Below the pieces are notes generated by a model. The model was given only the letters and a program-made list of their open reading frames with translations, was not told the DNA's origin and searched no databases. A stretch of 11,272 nucleotides of DNA from B8-G4 sp033720735 (lineage in GTDB: Bacteria > Bacteroidota > Bacteroidia > Chitinophagales > Saprospiraceae), in the NCBI GenBank assembly GCA_033720735.1, contig JAWWBX010000120.1:1-11272 (forward strand). The letters are read 5' to 3'. Position numbers and translations under genes: made by a program. Below are positions 1 to 6,795 of the stretch, one piece after another; position 1 is the stretch's first letter; every line of letters begins with the position of its first letter.

Positions 1-81
1 ATGCGCTCCGAACGCCCCGAGGATCACCCCCAGCGCGAGCACGATGCAAATGGTCAATACGGGAGTGGCAGTTGGCTTCAT
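1..81 (-). CDS. DUF423-family small membrane protein (5' part only, runs off the window)
   Basis: Only the first 27 codons are inside the window, read leftward from the ATG at 79-81. They encode a short polar start (MKPTATP), then a hydrophobic helix that ends in the motif GAFGAH. That glycine-rich GAFGAH end of the first membrane helix is characteristic of DUF423 (YgdD-like) inner-membrane proteins, which are about 120-130 residues with several helices and have no firmly assigned function. The start codon overlaps the ung stop codon as ATGA, so the two genes are almost certainly co-transcribed and translationally coupled. The family call rests on one helix and one motif; the rest of the gene lies outside the window. 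Confidence 0.72.
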   Translation of the reverse strand, partial: MKPTATPVLTICIVLALGVILGAFGAH

Positions 82-770
82 GACAAAGACCAGTTGATAG
101 GTGATTGCCCCTGGCCGGCGAGGAGCTCGTTGGTGCGCGAAAAATGCCGGCACCCCATAAAGCCATTACCCGCGAGCGGTGAGGGATGTACGCTTTCCAT
201 CACATGGTGCTTCATCTCGTCGATCAGGGATTTCTTTGATTTTGCAAAATTGCCCCACAGCAGAAAGATCAGCCCGTCTTTGCGGTCCGACAGGGTACGG
301 ATCACCGCATCGGTGAACGTTTGCCAGCCGATATTGCGGTGTGCACCGGCCTTGCCGCGCTCCACAGTCAGCATGGCGTTGAGGAGGAAAACACCCTGTG
401 CCGCCCACGAGGTCAGGTCACCGTGCTCAGGGATATCCATGCCGACATCCGCATGCAGTTCCTTGTAAATATTCTTGAGTGATGCCGGGATGGGAATCCC
501 GCGCGGAACCGAAAAGCAAAGCCCCATGGCCTGGCCCGGTTGGTGGTATGGATCCTGACCGATGATCACCACCTTGACCGCATCGAAGGGCGTCGAATTG
601 AACGCATTGAAGATCAGGCCGCCCGGCGGGTAGATGGTCTTGCCGGCGCGGATCTCATTGCGAATGAACGAGGTGATCTCACGGAAATAGGGCTGCGAGA
701 ACTCGTCTTTGAGAACTTTTTTCCAGCTGTCATGGATCTTGACGGTGTCTGCACTCACGGTGCGCGGCAT
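78..770 (-). CDS. ung: Uracil-DNA glycosylase (family 1 UDG)
   Basis: Cytoplasmic base-excision repair enzyme that removes uracil from DNA after cytosine deamination or dUMP misincorporation. The 230-residue product matches the usual length of bacterial Ung. The water-activating loop GQDPYH is at residues 71-76 (catalytic Asp73), followed by the MGLCFSV segment, LLN at 129-131, and the DNA-intercalating loop HPSPLAG at 195-201 (His195), then the FSRTNELL helix. I chose the ATG at 768-770 (MPRTVSAD). An in-frame ATG at 798-800 is possible. Longer readings to 884 would run through the upstream terminator hairpin and are unlikely. The stop overlaps the ATG of the DUF423-type gene. The promoter should lie in the short gap between the terminator at 827-862 and the start. 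Confidence 0.96.
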   Translation of the reverse strand: MPRTVSADTVKIHDSWKKVLKDEFSQPYFREITSFIRNEIRAGKTIYPPGGLIFNAFNSTPFDAVKVVIIGQDPYHQPGQAMGLCFSVPRGIPIPASLKNIYKELHADVGMDIPEHGDLTSWAAQGVFLLNAMLTVERGKAGAHRNIGWQTFTDAVIRTLSDRKDGLIFLLWGNFAKSKKSLIDEMKHHVMESVHPSPLAGNGFMGCRHFSRTNELLAGQGQSPINWSLS

Positions 771-826
771 GGTTTGACGTGAAGATAGGAAACTCGGCAT
801 GGGAGCGCCCGTGGCATGCAGAGCGC

Positions 827-862
827 AAAAAAAAAGCCTGCCCGGAGGGTACCGGACAGGCT
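827..862 (-). terminator. Rho-independent terminator after the thioredoxin/SprB-repeat gene
   Basis: Read on the minus strand, an 11-bp stem (AGCCTGTCCGG with CCGGGCAGGCT, one G-U wobble in RNA) closes a six-base loop and is followed directly by nine T. It starts 25 bases after the stop codon at 888-890, so it ends the transcript of that gene. It also separates that gene from ung and argues against ung starts upstream of about 820. Confidence 0.93.
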
Positions 863-887
863 CCTGATTAGATTGTTTGGTCAATCG

Positions 888-3566
888 TCAGTTGGGTATG
901 AAAATGCGTTCAGTGCTGATCAACCCATCGGCGTGCATCGAGACCAGGAAGTAGATCCCCGGCATTTGATCGCGCAGGTCAACGGTGGTCTGATCACCAT
1001 GCCATTGTCCCGCAGCAATCACCTGGCCCGCGACATTGACAATCCGGTAGCTGACTTCTGATGAAAGGTTGTCAGTGGTGCCGACCAGGCGGATCGTCAA
1101 TGGCTGCGATGACGGGTTGCCCGATACCTCGATATAGAAATCATCCGAGATCGCTGCAATGTCGTTGGGATTGATCACCCGGATCGTTTCCGAGCCGATG
1201 AGACAGCCGTTGGCATCCGTGACCTGCACCGTGTAAGATCCCGACGGGACATTCTCCAGAACGGGAGTGGTGGCACCGTTGCTCCACAGATAGCTGTATT
1301 CAGGCGTGCCGCCGCTGACCGATGCGCTGAGTACCGGCCCCATGAATCCCAGGGATTGCCCGATGCTCAGTGAAAGCGGTTCAGGCTCCGTGATCACCAC
1401 CTGGATCTGGGTCTGGTTGCCACCATCGTCAAGCACCGTCAGAATATAGGCGCCCGCAGGCAGGCCGGTGAGATCTTCACCGGCACTGGTGAATCCGTTG
1501 GGGCCAATCCACTCGTAGGTGTAGACCCCGGTTCCTCCGACCACGTCGATCTGGATCGACCCGTTGGCATCGCCGTGACACGTCACATGCTGTGCCGTGG
1601 CGCTGATCTGGATGGCAGAGGCTTCCTGTTCGACGTCGATGTCGAAGCAATGCACGGCACTGCCGCAGCCATTCGTGACCGTCAGGCAGACGTGATAGGT
1701 CCCGGTGAATGGAAAGACATGGAGCGGGTTGGCTTCCGTGGATTGGGTTCCATCTCCGAAGTCCCAGGCATGGGTAATGTCGTCGCCCGTGGCCCCACTG
1801 GTAAACTGGACGGCCAGGAAATCTTTTTCAAACATGAAGCCGGCCTCCGGGTAGGAGCGCTCGTCGTGGACCACCACGATGTCCAGCCCGGCACATCCGT
1901 TGGCCGTATTGATCACCTGCACCACGTATTCGCCGGGTGCATCGACGGTGATCTCAGCCGTGCCCTGACCGGAAACGATATTTCCGGAATCGGTGCTCCA
2001 TTCGATCACGAATTCCTGGGGTAAGTTGTTGATGCTGGCACTGACAACGAGTGACTGGCTGTCACACGTCAGGGCCTGATCTTCACCGGCGGTCACCTGC
2101 GGGATATCCACATCACCGGTCACCACCACCTGATCGAAAACGGTACAGCCGTACAGCACGTCTTCAACCGTCAGCAGGTAGGTGCCCGGTTGACTGACCA
2201 CGCATTGCTGGTCGAACGCGCCTTCCACAATATTGCCATCCGTGGTCGTCCACTGGAAGACCAGGTCAAAGAGGTTCTCATATTCCACCTCGGGTGCCAG
2301 CACCACCGTTGGGTTGGCGCAGGTGATCTCCTGTGTTCCGGGCATGAAAAGTTCTGGTCCGGGGATGTTCTCAATGTTGATCGACTGGGTCTCGACGCAA
2401 CCATTGGCATCAACCACATCGAGCGTATACAGGCCGCCAAAGAGATCATCTACCTGAAACAGCACATTGTTCACTGTCCCGCCATCGGCGAACAGGTCGT
2501 ATGGCCCGGTGCCGCCGGTGGGATCCACGAAGATGATGCCGTCGTTCTGATCGCAATGCGCATCGACAGCCGTATAGGTGAACTCGACCGGAGGCGGTTC
2601 ATTGACAAAGAATGAATAGGGTTCACTGTCACAGCCATTGGCGTCCACGATGGTGACGTCATAGCTGCCGCCCGGGAGATTGGACGCGATCGCTCCGGTG
2701 GCACCATTGCTCCATTGGTAGGTAAAGCCTCCGTTGCCGCCCTGCGCGGTGACACTGATGCTGCCGCTCTGGTCTCCAAAGCACAGCAGGTCGGTGATCA
2801 TGGAGTTGGTCATGGAGATCGGCGTACCCGGCCCTTCGACCAGGATTCCCCCGATCACGATCTCGCGGCCGTTGGCGTCTTCAGCGGTGCAGGTAAAACT
2901 ACCGGCTTCCACGCCGTTCAGGATCGGCCCGTTCTGACCGTTGCTCCAGCTGTAGGAGATCGAGCCGTAGCCACCGCTGCCGGTCACCTCGGCACCGCCC
3001 TGCCCGAATCCGTAGCAGGTCGTTCCCCACACATTGACCAGCGAGGCCTCCATGGTGCAGCTCTGGATCCAGTTTTCCCACGTCGTGCCCGGTACCTGTC
3101 CCACCTCGTACACCTTGTAGTCGGTGCAGACCTTGTATAGCGTCGGGTAATAGTTGACGTTGTAGGCATCCGGGACGGCGGAAGTCGTGACATCGATGAT
3201 CGGGTAGGGCGTGGAACTCACCCAGTCACCCTGGGATGCCCCGGTCGCTCCGATCAGGTCCTGCCACCCGGTGGTCAGGTCTGATTCGATCCAGAAGACC
3301 ATCGACTCGTCCGAGCCGTTCGGGCCCTTTGTATTCCAGAAATAGTCCAGTGCACCGGACTGGTGGTAACTCCAGCAGGGCGCGCACCAGGTGGCACCGA
3401 AATCCAGGACCACGGTCTTGCCCTGGTCAATGTAGTCGTACAGTGTGTGCGTGTTGCCGTCGATATCGGTGAGCGTCCAGTTGGGGGCGACCGATCCATC
3501 GGCGAGCTGGGCCCATGCTGCGGTCGATAGCACGCAAGCGATGAGCAAGGAGGATAGGAGCTTCAT
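888..3566 (-). CDS. Secreted thioredoxin-like protein with SprB/PKD-type repeats and T9SS C-terminal sorting domain
   Basis: 892 residues. An N-terminal signal peptide (MKLLSSLLIACVLSTAAWA, cleavage near residue 19) sends it through Sec. Residues about 20-170 are a redoxin/TlpA-like thioredoxin fold with the active-site motif TWCAPC (Cys61, Cys64). The rest is a string of beta-sandwich units. SprB-like repeats with SYSWSNG or TYQWSNG and DANGC signatures lie near 180-240, 260-320, 335-400, 660-725 and 735-800. Two Ig-like units occupy about 405-570. A PKD domain has AWDFGDG at 600-606. The last 80 or so residues, ending IYFLVSMHADGLISTERIFIPN-like, resemble a type A T9SS sorting domain, so the protein is probably exported across the outer membrane and kept at the surface or released. 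I preferred the ATG at 3566 over the in-frame ATG at 3599 because it places the signal peptide at the very start. The gene is monocistronic by its terminator. Substrate unknown. Confidence 0.9.
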   Translation of the reverse strand: MKLLSSLLIACVLSTAAWAQLADGSVAPNWTLTDIDGNTHTLYDYIDQGKTVVLDFGATWCAPCWSYHQSGALDYFWNTKGPNGSDESMVFWIESDLTTGWQDLIGATGASQGDWVSSTPYPIIDVTTSAVPDAYNVNYYPTLYKVCTDYKVYEVGQVPGTTWENWIQSCTMEASLVNVWGTTCYGFGQGGAEVTGSGGYGSISYSWSNGQNGPILNGVEAGSFTCTAEDANGREIVIGGILVEGPGTPISMTNSMITDLLCFGDQSGSISVTAQGGNGGFTYQWSNGATGAIASNLPGGSYDVTIVDANGCDSEPYSFFVNEPPPVEFTYTAVDAHCDQNDGIIFVDPTGGTGPYDLFADGGTVNNVLFQVDDLFGGLYTLDVVDANGCVETQSINIENIPGPELFMPGTQEITCANPTVVLAPEVEYENLFDLVFQWTTTDGNIVEGAFDQQCVVSQPGTYLLTVEDVLYGCTVFDQVVVTGDVDIPQVTAGEDQALTCDSQSLVVSASINNLPQEFVIEWSTDSGNIVSGQGTAEITVDAPGEYVVQVINTANGCAGLDIVVVHDERSYPEAGFMFEKDFLAVQFTSGATGDDITHAWDFGDGTQSTEANPLHVFPFTGTYHVCLTVTNGCGSAVHCFDIDVEQEASAIQISATAQHVTCHGDANGSIQIDVVGGTGVYTYEWIGPNGFTSAGEDLTGLPAGAYILTVLDDGGNQTQIQVVITEPEPLSLSIGQSLGFMGPVLSASVSGGTPEYSYLWSNGATTPVLENVPSGSYTVQVTDANGCLIGSETIRVINPNDIAAISDDFYIEVSGNPSSQPLTIRLVGTTDNLSSEVSYRIVNVAGQVIAAGQWHGDQTTVDLRDQMPGIYFLVSMHADGLISTERIFIPN

Positions 3567-3640
3567 AGGCGGAATAAAACGTCGTCTGAAGATATGCAAA
3601 ATGTCTCGTATTTGACAAGGATGGTGGGTCGATCAGGAAC

Positions 3641-3900
3641 TCACTGGTGCCTTGGTTGGTGTTTTGCGCGGATGCTATTCAAAAGCTCCCTCAGGGAGGT
3701 GAGGGGCCAGCCGCTGATCGCGACGGCGCGCTGCACCGCTTCTTTGGTGTCCTGGCTTTGAACTGCCCTGGCTTGATGGCTCCGGATGTTCTTGATAAGC
3801 TGCGCGTCGCTTAATCCGCTGTCCGGATCGTCGGTTGTGAATGGTCAATCTATTGGTCGTTCCAGCCGAGTGGCTTGAGGGCGTTCATCAGTCGGTTCAT
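3641..3900 (-). pseudogene. Broken copy X1 of an unrecognised small gene
   Basis: Reading leftward from ATG 3898-3900 gives MNRLMNALKPLGWNDQ and then an in-frame TAG at 3850-3852, where copy X2 has a Trp codon. A one-base loss near 3840 shifts the frame. The shifted frame continues as TTDDPDSGLSDAQLIKNIR and DTKEAVQRAVAI, and reaches a stop at 3641-3643. The section 3711-3900 aligns with X2 (6541-6733) with three single-base length differences, which shows that both derive from one coding gene. I do not recognise the family; the reconstructed piece is helical, charged and soluble. It lies upstream of the thioredoxin/SprB-repeat gene in the same orientation, in the otherwise empty 3567-4037 gap. 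It is unlikely to make a working protein. Confidence 0.72.
3711..3900 (-). repeat. Direct repeat X, copy 1
   Basis: This 190-base block matches 6541-6733 (193 bases) in the same orientation. Landmarks shared by both are the GATCGCGACGGCGCGCTG stretch, TTCTTTGGTGTCC, GGCTTGATGG, CCGGATGTTCTTGAT and the GCGTCGCTTA stretch. The three-base length difference is explained by three separate single-base indels. Left of 3711 the two copies no longer align clearly. Confidence 0.82.
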
Positions 3901-3981
3901 AGCGATTAAGTGATTTTGTTTGTAAAACTGCCACAGCAAATATCAAAAGTGCTTGCTCGCGCCTGGAATGTATATTGCGAT

Positions 3982-4004
3982 GATCACCCATCGATATGGG
4001 GATC
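3982..4004. promoter_or_regulatory. Inverted repeat in the leader of the 4038 gene
   Basis: GATC-A-CCCAT-CGAT-ATGGG-GATC forms a near-perfect palindrome with arms GATC/GATC and CCCAT/ATGGG and a single unpaired A. It lies 34-56 bases before the start codon at 4038. A TATATT stretch is nearby at 3971-3976. It could be an operator or a small hairpin in the 5' untranslated region. Nothing in the sequence identifies the binding protein. Confidence 0.4.
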
Positions 4005-4037
4005 AGGATGTGGTTTTTCAAGGAAGGGTTGTAATCA

Positions 4038-5588
4038 ATGAGTAATAGGATAAACCGGGAATTTGTTGTCAGGGTTGTCTTTGCGATAAGCTTGGCAACA
4101 CTTTCTGTTTGCGGGCGTTCCCAGGCACATCTGGATACTCTACTGGATTTTGGTTGGCCTGATGCTCTTTTCTATAACGTGATTAACAACAACGACACCT
4201 TGGTGATGAATGGAGCGTGTCTTGATACGAACCTGGGACAGTGGGGGCTGTTCATTGCCGAGATGGATACCACTGGAAATCTGATTTCCAAGATTGAGTA
4301 TTTCGATACGAGTGGTCAACACATCCTTGGCCTGGTCAGCTTACCACTTGTTCCATCTGGCCAAGGCAGATACATTTCTACGGGCAGGATTTCGAGTCAG
4401 GTATTTATGATACTGGCCGTTGATAGCTGGGGGGATAGCATTTTATACACCGAGATGTACCCTGACCCAAATGTGCGTGCAATTTCTCCGAACCATCTAA
4501 TTCGCCTGGACGAAGATTACTGGATTGGAGGATGGAAGCAGCATCTAGATTTCAAAAACGACCTTTTCATAATCCGAACAGATTCATCCGGAACGATTAA
4601 ATCTGAATGGCGATACGGGGAGCCTGAGTTTAATGAAACCCTGACGAGCTTTATTCCCGTGGACGACACACTGTGCGTGATGGGAATTGTGAAAAGAACG
4701 GATCATAGTTCCATCACACCGCTCGAACAATGGGGCTTTTGGTCCCAGATCACCGCCATCGATTCCGCAGGAGATATTCAGTGGAGCTGGCAGAATGACT
4801 CTGTGAACCAGGAGACCCTTGTTACTGGGTTGCACAACACCCCTGCAGGATGGGTGTATCTGACAACGAGGTTTGAGATCGTGCAACCAGGAGTTTGGGG
4901 TGGGCATGTGAAGGTGGTGCATCGTGACACCAATTTTAATCTTCTCTGGGAGACGGACATCAGTCCAACCAATTTTCGGGAGAATCTCCCCGTTCAACTT
5001 TTGCCAAGCCCTGACGGCACCTGGATTGCCGGAGGGAACTACATCAATGCTTACGACGGGGACCACCTGTACATCAGCGGCGGTGTTCATAAACTCTCCG
5101 CGGATGGAGAGATCCTCTGGGAAGTCCATCGCCCCCCGATGAATGACTCAATCAACCACACATTTTCCTATTTCCACGGCATGACAATGCTATCCAGTGG
5201 CAGTGTCATTGCTGCCGGGTACACCGAAGTCAATGCGCCGGTATCGAAGTCCTTTGCCTGGCTGATCAAGATCTCGGCAGATGGTTGTGTTGATACATTA
5301 TGTGTAACAACCCCAACCCAAATCCCAAGATCCGACCTGGTGAGTATTTCGGTCAGTCCAAATCCTTTTGTGGACATCGTGACATTCGATCTGGCAGAGC
5401 TGGATCTGGCAGACTTGATATTGGTTATTCAGGACATGAGTGGTCGAATCATTGCTACCAGAAGCATAGAGTACGGATCAACACAGGTGTCCGTGGATCT
5501 GTCCAACCGGGCTGCTTCTACATACGTCTATCAGCTTTGGAGCGAGGGTATCCCAGTTGCTCGTGGCAAACTTGTAAAGCTGGAATAG
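4038..5588 (+). CDS. T9SS-sorted secreted protein, probable beta-propeller-like repeats
   Basis: 516 residues. A charged start (MSNRINREF) precedes a hydrophobic signal segment with likely cleavage after SQA (residue 30). The body is rich in repeating beta-strand units of the form hydrophobic strand, then 'DTSG' or 'ADGEILW' turns (for example TDSSGTIKSEW, DSAGDIQWSW, SADGEILWEV). This is typical of the PQQ-like or delta-60-type propeller proteins common in Bacteroidota, although I cannot count blades reliably. Residues 433-516 form a type A T9SS sorting domain, with VSPNPFVD at the entry, QDMSGRII in the middle and a Lys-rich end (GKLVKLE). It should therefore be exported to the cell surface. 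A purine-rich AGGAAGGG at 4021-4028, nine bases before the ATG, is a plausible ribosome site, and unusually good for this phylum. The gene ends 32 bases from the convergent NUMOD1-like gene. No ligand or enzyme activity can be assigned. Confidence 0.88.
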   Translation: MSNRINREFVVRVVFAISLATLSVCGRSQAHLDTLLDFGWPDALFYNVINNNDTLVMNGACLDTNLGQWGLFIAEMDTTGNLISKIEYFDTSGQHILGLVSLPLVPSGQGRYISTGRISSQVFMILAVDSWGDSILYTEMYPDPNVRAISPNHLIRLDEDYWIGGWKQHLDFKNDLFIIRTDSSGTIKSEWRYGEPEFNETLTSFIPVDDTLCVMGIVKRTDHSSITPLEQWGFWSQITAIDSAGDIQWSWQNDSVNQETLVTGLHNTPAGWVYLTTRFEIVQPGVWGGHVKVVHRDTNFNLLWETDISPTNFRENLPVQLLPSPDGTWIAGGNYINAYDGDHLYISGGVHKLSADGEILWEVHRPPMNDSINHTFSYFHGMTMLSSGSVIAAGYTEVNAPVSKSFAWLIKISADGCVDTLCVTTPTQIPRSDLVSISVSPNPFVDIVTFDLAELDLADLILVIQDMSGRIIATRSIEYGSTQVSVDLSNRAASTYVYQLWSEGIPVARGKLVKLE

Positions 5589-5620
5589 CAACTAGGTGGT
5601 GTGCATTGGACTGGAAGATT

Positions 5621-6076
5621 CTACAACTTGGTAGTTGGCATTCTAGATAATTCAGGCTCACAATACTCCCACACAAACCCATACGCAGTCTTCAGGGAGC
5701 AGAACTCATTTGCTGCCCTGTAGATGTTGATGGGCTGCACCCCTAGCGCTTCGGCGGCTTCCTTGACGGTCTCATACTCGGCAATGACCTCTCCTGTTCT
5801 TGGATCCTTCTGAAGGATGCCATTCTTGCATCGCCGGGCCGTCTTGCGCCGGCCACGTAGGAAGGTGTCCAGGGATTCCAGATCATTGAAGCACCGGGCG
5901 GGAAAACTGTGCTTGACACCTGTTGCATGAGGCGGAGTGTCTTCATCACCGGCCCACAGGAGCACGAAGCCGTCATCGATCTCGGGTGACCGGTATGGAT
6001 AGCCGCCGGCCTCAATCTTCTCACGAATCACCTCGAACTCCTCAGGAGAGCTGACCGGGATTTTACCAATGCACAC
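5621..6076 (-). CDS. NUMOD1/IENR1-like DNA-binding protein, copy A (GTG start)
   Basis: 151 residues, homologous to copy B at 10040-10486. The N-terminal half (KIPVSSPEEF to RRKTARRC) is of no family I recognise; it contains GYPYRSPEIDDG and LLWAGDEDTPPHATG. The C-terminal half, from GILQKDPRTGEVI through TVKEAAEALGVQPINIYRA to TAYGFVWEY, fits the NUMOD1/IENR1 modular DNA-binding domain usually attached to homing-type nucleases: a beta hairpin, a 'KEAAEALGV' helix-turn-helix and an aromatic G-F-x-W end. No nuclease motif is present. An open frame extends to 6184, but comparison with copy B shows that a one-base insertion at the start codon (ATG to AGTG) changes the frame relation, so the upstream part is not conserved coding. 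Translation would have to begin at GTG 6074-6076. Over 137 aligned residues only 12 differ from copy B, mostly conservatively, so the protein was kept functional for most of its history. Confidence 0.7.
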   Translation of the reverse strand: MCIGKIPVSSPEEFEVIREKIEAGGYPYRSPEIDDGFVLLWAGDEDTPPHATGVKHSFPARCFNDLESLDTFLRGRRKTARRCKNGILQKDPRTGEVIAEYETVKEAAEALGVQPINIYRAANEFCSLKTAYGFVWEYCEPELSRMPTTKL

Positions 6077-6388
6077 TGGGATAGAAAAGTATGTTGTAAA
6101 AAGACGCTCCCTCGCCCGTGGCAACTCTCCCGCTTTGTAAGGACGGGCGATAAAGGTTTCCTTCAAAAGTGCTTTCAACTCCACATGCAGTAACTTGATT
6201 TATCATTGATGTCCTATTCAAAAGATGTTGCCCACGCCTTTCACATCCTTCCCGTCACCCTGTTCTTCACCTTCTGTCTGTGGATGATCGTCATGTGGGG
6301 TGGAGGCGTCCTGTACTACGGCATCCACGAGGCGGCCGCCGGGTGGTTTGTCTGGGCCATCATGTCCTTCCTTAAGGCGGCACCGGCC
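5664..6388. repeat. Direct repeat Y, copy A (truncated module)
   Basis: 725 bases that align end to end with 10074-10797 (724 bases, one single-base indel). The block contains most of the NUMOD1-like gene, the divergent spacer and the first 60 codons of the membrane gene. By eye the identity is uneven: about 82-86% in the minus-strand gene, about 91% in the spacer, and about 97% in the first 120 bases of the membrane gene. The right edge is sharp: at 6388 copy A switches to X2 sequence, while copy B continues as an intact gene. Confidence 0.92.
6077..6208. promoter_or_regulatory. Divergent promoter region, copy A
   Basis: 132 bases between the outward-facing starts of the NUMOD1-like gene (GTG 6076) and the membrane-gene fragment (ATG 6209). 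Both promoters must lie here. The segment matches 10487-10617 with about 11 substitutions and no internal indel, apart from the one at the minus-strand start codon. That is better conserved than the adjacent minus-strand gene. I could not find a convincing Bacteroidota -33/-7 pair on either strand. Confidence 0.55.
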
Positions 6389-6433
6389 GTCAGCCTGCAC
6401 ATCACATTTTCCTGGATCAGACCGGCGATGTAG
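6209..6433 (+). pseudogene. Truncated membrane-protein gene, copy A
   Basis: The first 60 codons (MSYSKDVAHAFHILPVTLFF to FLKAAPA) match the intact gene at 10618-11148 nearly residue for residue and include its first membrane helix and the start of the second. At 6388 the match stops. The last 14 codons are read from the antisense strand of pseudogene X2, ending at TAG 6431-6433. The 74-residue hybrid lacks helices 3 and 4 and the charged C-terminus. I class it as broken, although a one- or two-helix peptide could still be made because the upstream region is intact. Confidence 0.8.
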
Positions 6434-6733
6434 TCGTGGCCGACTTTCCGGTCAGCTGCTTGTGGCCAGGTACGCGCAACCTCCTCGACTTGGCCATTCG
6501 GTGTCTTGACCTTCCTGAAATCCCGTAGGTCCGAGAATTGCCGCTCGATCGCGACGGCGCGCTGGACGGCTTCTTTGGTGTCCCTGGCTTTGAGCCGCTC
6601 TGGCTTGATGGTCCCGGATGTTCTTGATCAACTGTGCGTCGCTTAGCCTGGTTTTGGGGTCATCAGATGTGAAATGTTGAATCCACTCGTCGTTCCACCC
6701 GAGTTGCTTGAGTGCGTTGAAAAGTCGCTGCAT
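6389..6733 (-). pseudogene. Broken copy X2 of the unrecognised small gene
   Basis: From ATG 6731-6733 the frame reads MQRLFNALKQLGWNDEW, then HFTSDDPKTRLSDAQLIKN. An extra base in the CCC run at 6582-6584 (CC in X1) then breaks the frame. In the restored frame it continues DTKEAVQRAVAIERQFSDLR, FRKVKTPNGQVEEVARTWPQ and KVGHDYIAGLIQENVMCRL, up to the junction with repeat Y-A, where it is cut. So the gene has both a frameshift and a lost 3' end. The reconstructed 115 or so residues are charged and helical with no signal peptide. I do not recognise a family. The start region resembles X1 (LMNALKPLGWNDQ). Confidence 0.75.
6541..6733 (-). repeat. Direct repeat X, copy 2
   Basis: 193-base partner of 3711-3900, same orientation, start sites 2,833 bases apart. 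This copy keeps Trp where X1 has TAG and keeps the base lost in X1 near 3840, but has one extra base in the CCC run at 6582-6584. Confidence 0.82.
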
Positions 6734-6776
6734 AATTTGAAGAATTTGATGGTGAAGCAAATATGCGCGGTGCACT

Positions 6777-6795
6777 ATTGCCAATTTATGGCAAT
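6777..6795. promoter_or_regulatory. Perfect inverted repeat with a third half-site, upstream of X2
   Basis: ATTGCCA-ATTTA-TGGCAAT is a perfect palindrome with seven-base arms and a five-base centre. A third TTGCCA half-site follows at 6808-6813. The spacing suggests a dimeric repressor operator. It lies 44 bases before the ATG of the dead X2 gene on the minus strand and about 390 bases before the lipoprotein gene on the plus strand. Confidence 0.42.

Noticed and set aside
1..468. 155-codon plus-strand frame at the left edge
   Set aside because: It is the antisense shadow of ung, with no signal or family resemblance.
771..884. N-terminal extension of ung by up to 38 residues
   Set aside because: The extension reads through the T-run and hairpin of the upstream intrinsic terminator (827-862), so the transcript could not normally include it. 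The Ung family also starts near the ATG at 770.
1575..2024. 149-codon plus-strand frame inside the thioredoxin/SprB-repeat gene
   Set aside because: Antisense to a clearly coding repeat protein. Several such frames occur there because of GC-rich codon bias.
2600..3000. Tandem DNA repeats within the SprB-like region
   Set aside because: The similarity is at protein level only (WSNG, DANGC). The DNA copies are too diverged to be recent repeats.
6077..6184. 36-residue N-terminal extension of the NUMOD1-like copy A
   Set aside because: The same DNA in copy B is in another frame because of the one-base indel at the start codon, so the extension is not conserved as protein.
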